A stretch of DNA of 64,000 nt from Kribbella aluminosa (GTDB lineage: Bacteria; Actinomycetota; Actinomycetes; Propionibacteriales; Kribbellaceae). The stretch is taken from assembly GCF_017876295.1 (NCBI RefSeq), contig NZ_JAGINT010000001.1, positions 3,410,001 to 3,474,000 on the forward strand, given 5' to 3'. How positions within the stretch are numbered: position 1 is the stretch's first letter; each line of letters opens with the position of its first letter. The translations under genes were made by a program, and so were the position numbers. Of this stretch, positions 1-8,823 are shown in pieces. A model generated the notes under the pieces. That model had not been told where the DNA came from, searched no databases, and saw only the letters and a program-made list of their open reading frames with translations.

Positions 1-2
1 TG

Positions 3-269
3 CTGCAGGTCGAGTTCTACGACGCCCGTGGGTTCATCGCGCGCGTCGACTTCTTCTTCGCCGAGTTCAACACCGTGCTGGAGTTCGACGGCAGGATCAA
101 GTACGTGGGGGCGTCCGGCGAGGTGCTGATCGCGGAGAAGTTGCGTGAGGACCGGCTGCGAGCGCGAGGTCTCCAGGTCGTTCGGGCCGACTGGTCGGAC
201 CTCGACACACCGGCCCGGCTGCTGTCCGACCTCCACGGCGCGTTCGCCCGCTCGCGCAATGCGGCGTGA
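3..269 (+). CDS. C-terminal part of an endonuclease-fold protein (AbiEi/DUF559-like)
   Basis: The reading frame is open from the window edge, so the 5' end lies outside. The visible 88 residues contain ARVDFFF, then VLEFDGRIKY and a C-terminal VVRADWSDL. This D...E-x-D-G...K texture is typical of the DUF559/Vsr-like PD-(D/E)XK fold found at the C terminus of many actinobacterial proteins that start with an AbiEi-type antitoxin helix-turn-helix. Whether that N-terminal domain is present cannot be seen. The role (nuclease or degenerate fold) is unknown; such genes are abundant and mostly uncharacterised in actinomycetes. An 88-bp dyad element begins seven bases after the stop. Confidence 0.6.
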   Translation: MQVEFYDARGFIARVDFFFAEFNTVLEFDGRIKYVGASGEVLIAEKLREDRLRARGLQVVRADWSDLDTPARLLSDLHGAFARSRNAA

Positions 270-276
270 GCGTCGG

Positions 277-364
277 CCGTTCGAGGGTTGACCTCTCAGC
301 TTGCCCGTTCACCCAGTGCATGACGCCGGTGAACGGGCAACGGGAAGGGTTCACCTCTCAAACG
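277..364. repeat. 88-bp dyad repeat element, copy 1
   Basis: Two 45-base arms read outward from a central CATG (320-321). The inner stem is a perfect 13-bp pair, TTGCCCGTTCACC (301-313) with its complement at 328-340. The outer ends are CCGTTCGAGGGTTGACC and a right end closing with CTCAAACG. It starts 7 bp after the upstream stop codon. Further copies lie at 17257, 17457, 41272 and 62620; see findings. Confidence 0.8.
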
Positions 365-426
365 TGGCCCGGCCGTTGGGGACAAGAGGACAGAAGCTGT
401 CCGCTTTCGGTTCTAGAGTCGCCGGT

Positions 427-1791
427 ATGGAGATCACCTGGGGCGCGGTTGTCGCGCGGCGAATGCGGCGGCACGGCCTGGCAGCGCAGTCCGACACGGC
501 GAGGTCCGGCGCGGCGAGGTCCGGCGCGGCGGGGTTTGGTGGAGCGGGTGTCGGCACGGCGGGCGTTGGTACGGCGGCGTCTGGTGGGGCAGGCGTTGGT
601 ACGGCGGGGTCCGGTGCGGCGGGGGCTGGTGGAGCGGGCGTTGGTACGGCGGGGGCTGGTGGGGTGGGCGTTGGTACGGCGGGGGCTGGTGGAGCGGGCG
701 TTGGTACGGCGGGGGCTGGTGGGGTGGGCGTTGGTGGGGCGTTTGGGTCGGTGGTGGATGCGGTGCGGGGGATGTGTGGGGCGCATGCGCAGGTTGCGGT
801 GGCGGGGGAGATGTCGGTGGCGTTGCGGGTGCAGGGGGCGAACCGGGAGACGGTGCAGCGGGACGAGGGGCTTGTGAAGACGTTTGGGCCGCGGGGGACT
901 GTGCATCTGCTGCCGCTGGACGATCTGCCGATGTGGACCGGTGCGCTGTCCGCGATCCCGGCGAACGGGCTGCAACCCGAGCCGATCCGGATGACCCCGG
1001 ACGAGGTCGACCAGGTGGTCGTCGCGATCGGCGAGGCCCTCGCGCACGAGGATCTGACCGTCGACGAGTTGACCGAGGAAGTCGTACGGCGGACCGGTGA
1101 ATGGGCCCGAACTCCGACCATCCCCGCGTTCCAGGGCGCCTGGGCCCGCTGGCGGCAGGCGGTTCACGTGGCCGCGCAGGCCGGGGTCCTCTGCCACGGT
1201 CCGCTCCGCGGGAGGCTCACGACGTACTCGAACCCGCACCGCCTCCGCCCGTTCGACCCGATGCCGGCCGAGAAGGCCCTCACCGAGCTGCTCCACCGGT
1301 ACCTGTACTCGTACGGCCCGGCGACACCACAGCAATTCGCGCGCTGGCTGAAGGCGACGCCGACCATGGTCAAGCCGTACTTCGAGGAGCTGCCGCAGGC
1401 GACCCTGGCAGACCAAACCGTATGGTATGCACCCGGCGACGGCGACTTCCCGGAGGACCCCGTCGACGGCGTACGTCTGCTGCCGTACTTCGACGCGTAC
1501 GGCGTCGGCAGCTACCCGAGGGAGCTGCTCTTCCCCGGCAAGGCGTTCGAGCGCGCGACGGCACGCGGTCAGGCCGGGAACTACCCGCTGCTGCTCGTCG
1601 ACGGCATCGTCGCGGGCGTCTGGCACCAGAAGAAGTCCGGCCGGACGCTGCACGTCACCGTCGAGGCGCTCACGCCGCTGAACCGGCGCCGCCGCAAGTT
1701 GCTGGACGCCGAGGTGGACCGGTTGGGTGCCATCCTCGGTGTTGCGCCCTCGCTCACACTCGGCGACGTGACAGTCGGTGCGCACGCGTGA
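427..1791 (+). CDS. Winged-helix DNA-binding protein, AlkZ/HTH_42 family, with repeat insert
   Basis: A 454-residue protein of the winged-helix HTH_42 (DUF1006) superfamily, which includes the DNA glycosylase AlkZ that unhooks alkylated bases or crosslinks. Family landmarks are [11 protein letters not shown] near residue 158, [23 protein letters not shown] near 300, [11 protein letters not shown] near 355 and [15 protein letters not shown] near 395. I chose ATG 427 because in-frame codons further upstream lie inside the dyad element. The anomaly is near the N terminus: after [15 protein letters not shown] about 90 Gly/Ala/Val residues in ten-residue repeats ([10 protein letters not shown] type) interrupt the first helices before [10 protein letters not shown] resumes. 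Just after the insert, codons end mostly in G. Catalytic activity is not assured. Confidence 0.75.
   Translation: MEITWGAVVARRMRRHGLAAQSDTARSGAARSGAAGFGGAGVGTAGVGTAASGGAGVGTAGSGAAGAGGAGVGTAGAGGVGVGTAGAGGAGVGTAGAGGVGVGGAFGSVVDAVRGMCGAHAQVAVAGEMSVALRVQGANRETVQRDEGLVKTFGPRGTVHLLPLDDLPMWTGALSAIPANGLQPEPIRMTPDEVDQVVVAIGEALAHEDLTVDELTEEVVRRTGEWARTPTIPAFQGAWARWRQAVHVAAQAGVLCHGPLRGRLTTYSNPHRLRPFDPMPAEKALTELLHRYLYSYGPATPQQFARWLKATPTMVKPYFEELPQATLADQTVWYAPGDGDFPEDPVDGVRLLPYFDAYGVGSYPRELLFPGKAFERATARGQAGNYPLLLVDGIVAGVWHQKKSGRTLHVTVEALTPLNRRRRKLLDAEVDRLGAILGVAPSLTLGDVTVGAHA
541..740 (+). repeat. Coding 30-bp tandem repeat
   Basis: A 30-bp unit beginning GGAGCGGGCG or GGGGTGGGCG is repeated almost perfectly at 631, 661 and 691, with a partial copy at 721 and degenerate copies back to about 541. 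Alternating units give a 60-bp higher-order period. It is in frame, so copy number can change by ten residues at a time without breaking the AlkZ-like protein. Confidence 0.9.
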
Positions 1792-1981
1792 AACCCGGCC
1801 ATCCATCCAGTATGTGATCGCCGGTCTCGCATGTCGGACGAATTCGGAGCGTCGCCGGGATCCCGGGGGAAACTGCTGGCATACTTCCCAGATGCATCGC
1901 CAACCGCCGGTGCATGGGGGGATCGCGCGGCCGTGCCCATCGCTCAGCCGGGCGGCACACGAGGAATTCGAAGGAGAACCT
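1792..1981 (+). promoter_or_regulatory. metK leader region with ribosome binding site
   Basis: This 190-base leader holds a good Shine-Dalgarno sequence, AAGGAG at 1971-1976, five bases before the GTG that fixes the metK start. I could not match the leader to any SAM riboswitch core that I know. A small hairpin may form around GATGCATCGCC and GGTGCATGG (about 1890-1920), but I assign it no function. Confidence 0.5.
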
Positions 1982-3175
1982 GTGGCGAGGCGCCTTTTCA
2001 CGTCCGAGTCCGTGACCGAAGGTCACCCGGACAAGATTGCTGACCAGATCAGCGACTCCATCCTCGACGCGTTGCTGGCCGAGGACCCGAAGAGCCGGGT
2101 CGCGGTCGAGACCCTGATCACCACGGGTCTGGTCGTCGTCGCGGGTGAGGTCACCACGACGGCGTACGTCGACATCCCGGGGATCGTGCGGTCGCGCATC
2201 CTCGAGATCGGCTACGACTCGTCCCTCAAGGGCTTCGACGGCGCGTCCTGTGGGGTGCAGGTCGCGATCGGGAGCCAGTCGCCGGACATCGCCCAGGGCG
2301 TGGACACGGCGTACGAGACGCGTTCGGACGCGTCCAAGGACGAGCTGGACCTGCAGGGTGCGGGCGACCAGGGGCTGATGTTCGGCTACGCGTGCGACGA
2401 GACGCCGGAGCTGATGCCGCTGCCGATCACGATCGCGCACCGGCTGTCCGAGCGGCTCGCCGAGGTCCGCAAGAACGGCACGCTGGCCTACCTGCGCCCG
2501 GACGGCAAGACCCAGGTCACCATCGAGTACGACGGTGACAAGGCGGTCCGGATCGACACCGTGGTGGTGTCCAGCCAGCACGCGGCGGACATCAACCTGG
2601 ACACGATGCTGTCGCCGGACATCAAGAAGCACGTGGTCGACCCGGTGCTCGAGCAGTTCGACATCGACGCGACCGGTTACAAGCTGCTGGTGAACCCGAC
2701 CGGCCGGTTCGAGGTCGGCGGCCCGATGGGTGACGCCGGGCTGACCGGGCGGAAGATCATCATCGACACGTACGGCGGGATGGCGCGGCACGGTGGTGGC
2801 GCGTTCTCCGGCAAGGACCCGTCCAAGGTGGACCGGTCGGCGTCGTACGCGATGCGCTGGGTGGCGAAGAACATCGTCGCCGCCGGGCTGGCCGCGCGGG
2901 CCGAGTGCCAGGTCGCGTACGCGATCGGCAAGGCCGCGCCGGTCGGCTTCTACGTCGACACGTTCGGCACCGAGACCGTGCCGGTGGAGAAGATCACCGA
3001 GGCGGTCCGCGAGGTCTTCGACCTGCGTCCGGCGGCGATCATCCGGGACCTGGAGCTGCTCCGGCCGATCTACGCCCAGACCGCGCGGAACGGCCACTTC
3101 GGCCGCACCGGCGAGGACTTCACGTGGGAGCGTACGGATCGCGTCGAGGCGCTCAAGGCCGCGATCAACAAGTAG
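1982..3175 (+). CDS. metK: S-adenosylmethionine synthetase
   Basis: MetK (397 residues) makes S-adenosylmethionine from methionine and ATP in the cytoplasm, as a tetramer needing Mg2+ and K+. It opens with [19 protein letters not shown], the family start with the ATP-binding His. The hallmark [12 protein letters not shown] lies near residue 125 and the P-loop-like [16 protein letters not shown] near 275. Length matches the family. The GTG at 1982 is chosen because SD AAGGAG precedes it and the family N terminus begins there; an in-frame upstream extension has no support. A strong stem-loop follows the stop and priA follows that, the usual actinobacterial order. Confidence 0.98.
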   Translation: MARRLFTSESVTEGHPDKIADQISDSILDALLAEDPKSRVAVETLITTGLVVVAGEVTTTAYVDIPGIVRSRILEIGYDSSLKGFDGASCGVQVAIGSQSPDIAQGVDTAYETRSDASKDELDLQGAGDQGLMFGYACDETPELMPLPITIAHRLSERLAEVRKNGTLAYLRPDGKTQVTIEYDGDKAVRIDTVVVSSQHAADINLDTMLSPDIKKHVVDPVLEQFDIDATGYKLLVNPTGRFEVGGPMGDAGLTGRKIIIDTYGGMARHGGGAFSGKDPSKVDRSASYAMRWVAKNIVAAGLAARAECQVAYAIGKAAPVGFYVDTFGTETVPVEKITEAVREVFDLRPAAIIRDLELLRPIYAQTARNGHFGRTGEDFTWERTDRVEALKAAINK

Positions 3176-3187
3176 TTGTCCACAGGC

Positions 3188-3217
3188 GGACGGCAGTGCA
3201 GACCCGCACTGCCGTCC
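3188..3217 (+). terminator. Stem-loop between metK and priA
   Basis: A perfect 12-bp stem, GGACGGCAGTGC (3188-3199) and its complement (3206-3217), encloses a six-base loop. There is no T-run after it, as is common in high-GC actinomycetes. It lies 13 bases after the metK stop and 20 bases before the priA start, so it probably terminates or attenuates readthrough into priA, or stabilises the metK 3' end. Confidence 0.65.
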
Positions 3218-3237
3218 CGCCGGACTAACATTCCCGG

Positions 3238-5256
3238 GTGACATCGGACTCGCCGGAGCAGCTGACGCTGTTGCGGGACACCGTGCGCAAATCGCGCACC
3301 AAGGAGCCCGCGCCGATCACCACGACGTTGCCGGTGGCCCGGATCGCGGTCGATGTCTCGCTCCCGCATCTGGACCGGCCGTTCGACTATCTCGTCCCGG
3401 ACGACCTGGCGGCGACCGCGCAGCCAGGTGCACGGGTGAAGGTGCGGTTCGCCGGCAAGGACCTGGACGGGTTCGTGCTGGAGCGGCTGGAGACGTCCGA
3501 CCACGACGGCAAGCTGGTCCGGCTCCGCAGGGTGGTCTCCGGCGAGCGCGTGCTGACTCCGGAGATCGCTGACCTGTGCCGGGCGGTCGCCGATCGGTAC
3601 GCCGGGGTGTTCGCGGATGTCACGCGGCTGGCGGTGCCGCCCCGGCACGCCAAGGTCGAGGGCGAGCCGTTGTGCTGCGACCAGCCGCCGCGTCCGCCGG
3701 CGTCGACGTCCCGCTCGGAGTGGTCGCCGTACCCGACGGGTTTCCTGGACGCGGTCGAGCGGGGCGAGGCGCCGCGCGCGGTGTGGACCGCCGTACCGGG
3801 GGCCGATTGGCCGCTCGCGTTCGCGCAGGCGGCGGCTGCGTGTGCTGCGTCGGGTCGGGGTGCGTTGCTGCTGGCTCCGGATGCGCGGGACCTGGAGCGG
3901 TTGGCGGGTGCTTGCCGGGCGGTGCTCGGGGAGACCGGGTTCGTCACGCTGTCGGCCGATCTCGGGCCGACGGCTCGTTATCGCGCGTTCCTGTCCGCGT
4001 TGCACGGGCGGGCGCGGGTGGTGATCGGGACGCGTGCGGCGGCGTTCGCGCCGGTGGCGGATCTGGGGCTGGTGGCGATGTGGGACGACGGCGACGAGTC
4101 GTACGCCGAGCCGCGCGCGCCGTACCCGCATGCCCGGGAAGTCCTTCTGCTGCGGGCGTTCCGGCAGAACTGTGCGGCGCTGCTCGGTGGGTACGCGCGG
4201 TCCGCGGAGGCGGCGGCGCTCGTCGAGTCCGGGTTCGCGCACGAGCTGATCGCGGACCGGAAGGTGATCCGCGCGGCGGCGCCGTCGGTGCACATCGCGG
4301 GGGAGTCCGACATCGACCTGAAGCGCGACCCGTCGGCACGGGCGGCGCGGTTGCCGCACCGGGCGTTCGAGATCGCGCGGGAAGGGCTGCGGTCCGGGCC
4401 GGTGCTGGTCCAGGTGCCGCGGGCCGGGTACTTGCCGAGCCTCGTCTGTCAGACGTGCCGGGCGCCGTCGCGGTGTGCGACCTGCGGCGGCACGTTGCGA
4501 CGTACCGGGGGAGCGGGGCCGGCGAGCTGCAGCGTGTGCGGCCGGCCGGCCGCGGACCATCGGTGCCCGGAGTGCGGGGACACCCGGATGCGCGCGGCGA
4601 TCGTCGGAGCCCGTCGTACGGCGGAGGAACTGGGGCGGGCGTTCCCTGGGGTCGTCGTGCGTACGTCGGGTGGCGACAACGTGCTCGACGTCGTGCCGGA
4701 CGCCCCGGCGTTGATCGTCAGTACGCCCGGCGCCGAGCCGGTCGCCGAGGGCGGGTACGCCGCGGGGCTGCTGCTCGACACCTGGCTGCTGCTGTCCCGC
4801 CCCGACCTGCGAGCCGCTGAGGAAGCCGTCCGCCGCTGGTTCAACGCGGCCGCGCTGGTCCGCGCGGGCGCTCCGGTGATCCTGGTCGGCGACCCGTCCG
4901 CCCTTCCGCTCCAGGCGATCGTCCGCTGGAGTCCGGAAGGGTACGCCCTCCGCGAGATCGAGGAACGCCGTACCGCCCGCCTGGCCCCCGCCGCGAAACT
5001 CGCCGAACTCACCGGTCCGCCGGAATCCGTGAACGACCTGATCACCCGCCTCCGCGAGCTGATCCCGCCCTCCGCCGGCCTGGAGGTCCTGGGCCCGGTA
5101 GACGTCGACGACGAAACCGCGCGCGCCGTGGTCCGCACCCCCCGCACCCACGGCGCCACGCTGGTCCGCTCCCTCAAGGAAGCCCAATCGGCCCGCACCA
5201 CCAAGAAGAACCCCGGCACGGTCCGCGTGCAGGTCGACCCACCCAGCTTCGGCTGA
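3238..5256 (+). CDS. priA: Primosomal protein N' (PriA), actinobacterial type without helicase motifs
   Basis: PriA (672 residues) reloads the replisome at stalled forks. The N-terminal DNA-binding part is clear (PVARIAVDVSLPHLDRPFDY, then PGARVKVRFAGKDLDGFVLE). The Cys-rich zinc region near residues 403-445 has CQTCRAPSRCATCGG and CSVCGRPAADHRCPECGD. Where canonical PriA has Walker A (GxTGSGKTE) and a DEEH box, this protein has ALLLAPDARDLERL and MWDDGDESYAE, so it is probably not an ATP-driven helicase. That loss is known from other actinobacteria, where annotation pipelines often note it. The GTG start at 3238 agrees with the family. It follows metK closely; its usual neighbours def-fmt-rsmB lie 7.7 kb further on. 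Confidence 0.93.
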   Translation: MTSDSPEQLTLLRDTVRKSRTKEPAPITTTLPVARIAVDVSLPHLDRPFDYLVPDDLAATAQPGARVKVRFAGKDLDGFVLERLETSDHDGKLVRLRRVVSGERVLTPEIADLCRAVADRYAGVFADVTRLAVPPRHAKVEGEPLCCDQPPRPPASTSRSEWSPYPTGFLDAVERGEAPRAVWTAVPGADWPLAFAQAAAACAASGRGALLLAPDARDLERLAGACRAVLGETGFVTLSADLGPTARYRAFLSALHGRARVVIGTRAAAFAPVADLGLVAMWDDGDESYAEPRAPYPHAREVLLLRAFRQNCAALLGGYARSAEAAALVESGFAHELIADRKVIRAAAPSVHIAGESDIDLKRDPSARAARLPHRAFEIAREGLRSGPVLVQVPRAGYLPSLVCQTCRAPSRCATCGGTLRRTGGAGPASCSVCGRPAADHRCPECGDTRMRAAIVGARRTAEELGRAFPGVVVRTSGGDNVLDVVPDAPALIVSTPGAEPVAEGGYAAGLLLDTWLLLSRPDLRAAEEAVRRWFNAAALVRAGAPVILVGDPSALPLQAIVRWSPEGYALREIEERRTARLAPAAKLAELTGPPESVNDLITRLRELIPPSAGLEVLGPVDVDDETARAVVRTPRTHGATLVRSLKEAQSARTTKKNPGTVRVQVDPPSFG

Positions 5257-5285
5257 GCATCGTCGGGCTGCCCGCCGGCACCCTG

Positions 5286-6362
5286 CTAGCCGCGGAACGC
5301 CCTCCTGGTCGCCGCCGCGGTGGTCGTGAAGTACTCCGCCGGCTCCAGGAACCACCATTCGTTGAACGGCACACCGTTGGTGAGATCACGCCGGTAGCCG
5401 AAGCACACCAGGTAGAGCGGCCTGATGTACATCACCGCTTCGAGCCGGTCGAGCTCCTCGTCGGTCAGCTCGACGTGCTTGCGGTACGCCGCGACGACCG
5501 CCTCGACGCGCTCCTCGTTGGTGCTTCTCGTCGGCGCCCAGTTCCCGGTTCCCCAGAGCAGGAACGCGAGATCGGCGAGTCGCGGTCCGCGTCCGGACGC
5601 CGTCCAGTTGATTGCCACCGGCCCGTTCTTGCCGACGATCGCGTGATCGGGGGCATGCAGGAGATTGCCGTGCAGCAGTCCCTCGGGCAGACCCTCGCCG
5701 TCGTCCGCCGAGCGCACCTGGTCGAGGAGCCGCTCGAACCGCTCGCGGTCAGCCGCCCCGACCTTCGTGTCCACGGCGTCGAGGAATGCCAGGCCCGCCA
5801 GGAGGTCCTGCCGCGGTTTCCCCATCCGGCGGGCGTCCTCACCACTCGCCCCGCCGGGCCGGCTGACGGACTCGTCGTACGGCAGCGCGTGCAGTCGCCC
5901 GAGCATGTCAGCCATGATGCGGAAGTCCTCGATGCCGCCGGGCAGCGGGACGCTCTCGAGGAACTCGGTGACGAGGACCGCGCTTCCGTCGAAGTCGGAC
6001 ACCGCGTCGTCGACCGCGAGGCGTTCCGCGGGGTAGTCGTGCTGCTCGAGAAATCGCAGTACTGCGGCATCGCCCTCGACGCCGGACCTCGGCCGGGCCG
6101 GCGGAAACGCCCGCGCGATCCACGGGGGACCGTCGTTCCGGTCGATGCGGAAGACGTACGTCTTGTGCACGCTGAGCTTCGTCGCCGCGACCGCGTCGAT
6201 ACCGTAGCGATTCCGCAGGTGGACGAGCAGCCGATCGGCGTCCGGCTCGTGGTAGATGCGGTCGCTCAGACCCTCGAGATCGGTCAGCGATTCCGTGTAC
6301 CGCTGGCCGGTCTCCTCGGCGTGCCGCCGTACGACCTTCTTGAAATTGCCGTCCTTCGTCAT
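5286..6362 (-). CDS. Phosphotransferase-family (APH-like) protein with substituted catalytic residues
   Basis: A 358-residue protein with the aminoglycoside-phosphotransferase/choline-kinase fold. The start is ATG 6362, six bases after an excellent GAGGAGG; an in-frame GTG seven codons earlier is less likely. The first 30 residues (FKKVVRRHAEETGQRYTE) form a helical leader separate from the kinase fold. The catalytic loop reads HGNLLHAPDH near residue 230 where the family has HGDxxxxN, and the metal-binding motif reads AINWTASGRGPRLADLA where it has IDW. Both key Asp residues are Asn here. The protein may therefore be a pseudokinase or binding protein rather than an antibiotic-resistance enzyme. 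It is the first gene of the block separating priA from def. Confidence 0.75.
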   Translation of the reverse strand: MTKDGNFKKVVRRHAEETGQRYTESLTDLEGLSDRIYHEPDADRLLVHLRNRYGIDAVAATKLSVHKTYVFRIDRNDGPPWIARAFPPARPRSGVEGDAAVLRFLEQHDYPAERLAVDDAVSDFDGSAVLVTEFLESVPLPGGIEDFRIMADMLGRLHALPYDESVSRPGGASGEDARRMGKPRQDLLAGLAFLDAVDTKVGAADRERFERLLDQVRSADDGEGLPEGLLHGNLLHAPDHAIVGKNGPVAINWTASGRGPRLADLAFLLWGTGNWAPTRSTNEERVEAVVAAYRKHVELTDEELDRLEAVMYIRPLYLVCFGYRRDLTNGVPFNEWWFLEPAEYFTTTAAATRRAFRG

Positions 6363-6547
6363 GACAAGCCTCCTCGTCAGCACCCTCGTCCCCCAGTGAC
6401 GTGGTGTTCAGAGATGGCCTGCTGGCATCGACGACCGAGAGGGCAGATTCCCCTTCGCCCGATGGAACCCCGACTGGGGCGGATGTCCCACGGCTCGGCG
6501 ACCGGTCGGCGCCGTCTGCCAAATCTGTCCGATCCCCACGGCCGTTG

Positions 6548-7537
6548 TCAAGCAGTCGTTGCCAGCGTCGTGGAGGCGGAGAGCAGTTGGCTGCCGAGGG
6601 ACGTGCGGTGGTAGAGGACGGTGCGGCCGTCGCGGCGGGAGGCGACCACTCCGGCGTTGCGGAGGATGCCGAGGTGGACGCTGAGGGTGGGGGCGGAGAC
6701 GCCCAGTTGGTGGGCCAGGTGGGTGGTGGACATGGGGAGATCCAGGTGGCTGACGATGGCGGCGCGGGTGCGGCCGACCAGGTCTGCGAGAGGGGAGTCC
6801 GTGGTGTCCTGGCGGTCTTCCCAGAGGCGGCCCAGGCCTCGTGGTGGGTAGGTGACGGTGGGGACGTGGGGTGCACCGGTTACTGCCAGGCCGGCGGGCC
6901 AGGTGAATACGCACGGCACGAGCAGCAGACCCTGCCCTGCCATCGGCTCGCCGTCGCAGCAGTACGGCCGGTCGATCTCGATCCGGTCGCCGCTGTAGCT
7001 GATCGACGGATGCAGGTTGCGGAAGAGCCGCTCGATCCCGCCACTGGCGAGTTGGTCCAGCCGGAACGCCAGGTCCTCCTGCAGCAGCGACCGCATCCGG
7101 CGCCAGTCCGGCTCGATGGCGCGGCGCCAGTACGACTCGAGCGCGGACGTGATGCGATCGAGGGCGCGGGCCGGGTGGTCGACAAGCTCGGGGAGCAGCG
7201 GGTGTGGGGTGTCCGCGTGCAGTTTGCCGATCTCGTTCACCACGAGGTCGTGTGGTGTGGCGGCGATCGCGGCCAGGCCCGACTCGAAGCTCGTCGACCG
7301 CCGGGGCGGTGCCGGGGTGAGGAAATCCGGGATATAGCCGTACGACGGGATCAGGGCCCTGAGCAACGTCAGATCGTCGCCCTCGATCACCGGCCGGACC
7401 TTCTGCAGCCACGGCCCGTGCACGCTCCGCGCGGTGTTGTTGCTCAGCGCCCGCACGCTCGTCACGGCCTCCCACACCGGCGACAGCGCGAACCGGATCC
7501 GCCCGACATCCGCCGCGTTCAACCTGATCGTGATCAC
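6548..7537 (-). CDS. ArsR-family transcriptional regulator (DUF5937 + winged helix)
   Basis: A 329-residue regulator. Residues 1 to about 240 fit the DUF5937 domain often fused to ArsR-type helix-turn-helices in actinomycetes (RIRFALSPVWEAVTSVRAL at the start, LVVNEIGKLHAD, and a GEPMAGQGLLLVP strand region). The C-terminal 80 residues are a winged helix: RAAIVSHLDLPMSTTHLAH, then LGVSAPTLSVHLGILRNAG and VASRRDGRTVLYHRTSLG. It is transcribed divergently from an MFS transporter, so repression of that transporter released by a small ligand is the natural reading. No metal-binding Cys cluster of the ArsR/SmtB sensor kind is visible. Confidence 0.85.
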   Translation of the reverse strand: MITIRLNAADVGRIRFALSPVWEAVTSVRALSNNTARSVHGPWLQKVRPVIEGDDLTLLRALIPSYGYIPDFLTPAPPRRSTSFESGLAAIAATPHDLVVNEIGKLHADTPHPLLPELVDHPARALDRITSALESYWRRAIEPDWRRMRSLLQEDLAFRLDQLASGGIERLFRNLHPSISYSGDRIEIDRPYCCDGEPMAGQGLLLVPCVFTWPAGLAVTGAPHVPTVTYPPRGLGRLWEDRQDTTDSPLADLVGRTRAAIVSHLDLPMSTTHLAHQLGVSAPTLSVHLGILRNAGVVASRRDGRTVLYHRTSLGSQLLSASTTLATTA

Positions 7538-7544
7538 CGGGCCA

Positions 7545-7564
7545 GATTAGCCCTGAGACTAATC
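7545..7564. promoter_or_regulatory. Candidate ArsR operator
   Basis: The inverted repeat GATTAG-N8-CTAATC lies seven bases before the regulator start, in the 64-bp gap shared with the divergent MFS gene. Its position and A/T-rich half-sites suit an ArsR-type repressor controlling both directions. This is inferred from symmetry only. Confidence 0.5.
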
Positions 7565-7601
7565 GTCGACAACGGCCCGGCGACCCCGGACAGTTGGGCC
7601 C

Positions 7602-8813
7602 ATGAGCTCAACCGCCGTCGGCAACTCCCGGTCCACCGCTCTTCCGCGGGCGTTCTGGGCGCTGTGGGCGTGCCAGTTGGTCAACCGGCTCGGCAGCTTC
7701 GTGCAACCGTTCCTCGTTCTCTACCTCACCCACGACCGCCACCTGTCCGCCGGTACGGCGGGAGCGGTCGCGGCCGCCGTCGGCGCCGGGACCGTGACCG
7801 CGCAGCTCGCCGGTGGCTTCCTCGCCGACCGCGTCGGCCGCCGCCTGACGATGCTGGTCTGCTTCTTCGGCACCGCCGCCGCGCTGATCCTGCTCGGCTC
7901 CGCCCGCGAGATGGCGCTGATCTGGGTGAGCGCGTTCCTCGTCGGCCTGCTCGGCGACCTGTTCCGCCCCGCCGTACAGGCGACCGTGGCGGACCTGCTC
8001 GACCCGACCGAGCGGGTCCGCGCGTACGGCCTGCTGTTCTGGGCGATCAACCTCGGCTTCTCGGTCTCGACCGTCAGCGCGGGCGTCCTCGCCTCGGTCG
8101 GGTACGGCCTGCTGTTCTGGTTGAACGCCGGTACGTCGGTGATCGCCGGCGTGGTGATCTGGGCGCTCGTCCCGGAGAGCCGGCCGGTCCTCGACGAGAG
8201 CACGCCGCGCCGCCCGGTGCTCGGCGTCGCGCTCCGGGACACCGTGTTCCTGCTGATGATCCTGATCCAGATCGGCTACGCGACGATCTACATGCAGGGC
8301 TACTCGACGCTGCCGCTCGCGATGTCGGACGACGGCCTCAGCTCCCGGACGTACGGGCTGGTGATCGCGCTGAACGGCGTGGTGATCGTGCTCGCGCAGC
8401 CGTTCCTGGCCCGCTGGATGGTGAAGCTCGATCGCCCGAAGCTGCTGGCGATCTCGATGCTGGTGGTCGGTCTCGGCTTCGGTGTCGGTGCTGTCGTCCA
8501 CAGCTGGTGGGGGTACGGGCTGTCGGTCGTGGTGTGGACGCTCGGCGAGATCGGGTTCGCGGCGGTGATCGGCGCGGTGTTCGCCGACCTGGCGCCGATC
8601 GACCTGCGCGGGCGGTACATGGGCCTGTCCGGGATGGCGTTCGGCGTCGGCACGGTGATCGGCCCGCTGGCCGGTACGAACGCGCTGGAGCACTTCGGGC
8701 CGACCGTCACCTGGCTCGGCTGCGCCGTACTCGGCGTCGCGATCTTCATCGGCCAGTACTCGCTGGCACCCGCTCTGCACGCCCGAGCCGAAGCGAACGC
8801 CGCTGTCTCGTAG
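7602..8813 (+). CDS. MFS transporter (drug-efflux type)
   Basis: A 403-residue, twelve-helix major facilitator protein. It begins with a short cytoplasmic tail and ALWACQLVNRLGSFVQPFL. The MFS motif A between helices 2 and 3 reads GGFLADRVGRRLTMLV. Two six-helix halves are seen, split by VPESRPVLDESTPRRPVL near residue 195. The motif and context (divergent ArsR/DUF5937 regulator) suggest a drug or metabolite exporter in the cytoplasmic membrane; the substrate cannot be told from sequence. The next gene follows after 10 bases, so it may be co-transcribed. Confidence 0.88.
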   Translation: MSSTAVGNSRSTALPRAFWALWACQLVNRLGSFVQPFLVLYLTHDRHLSAGTAGAVAAAVGAGTVTAQLAGGFLADRVGRRLTMLVCFFGTAAALILLGSAREMALIWVSAFLVGLLGDLFRPAVQATVADLLDPTERVRAYGLLFWAINLGFSVSTVSAGVLASVGYGLLFWLNAGTSVIAGVVIWALVPESRPVLDESTPRRPVLGVALRDTVFLLMILIQIGYATIYMQGYSTLPLAMSDDGLSSRTYGLVIALNGVVIVLAQPFLARWMVKLDRPKLLAISMLVVGLGFGVGAVVHSWWGYGLSVVVWTLGEIGFAAVIGAVFADLAPIDLRGRYMGLSGMAFGVGTVIGPLAGTNALEHFGPTVTWLGCAVLGVAIFIGQYSLAPALHARAEANAAVS

Positions 8814-8823
8814 GGTGGCGGGT

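Noticed and set aside
1792..1981. A SAM riboswitch before metK.
   Set aside because: No SAM-I, SAM-II or SAM-IV core sequence could be recognised; only a weak hairpin and the ribosome site are visible.
358..2001. A long - strand frame opposite the AlkZ-like gene, rich in Pro/Arg/Thr repeats.
   Set aside because: Its repeats mirror the Gly/Ala DNA repeat of the + strand gene and it has no start site or domain.
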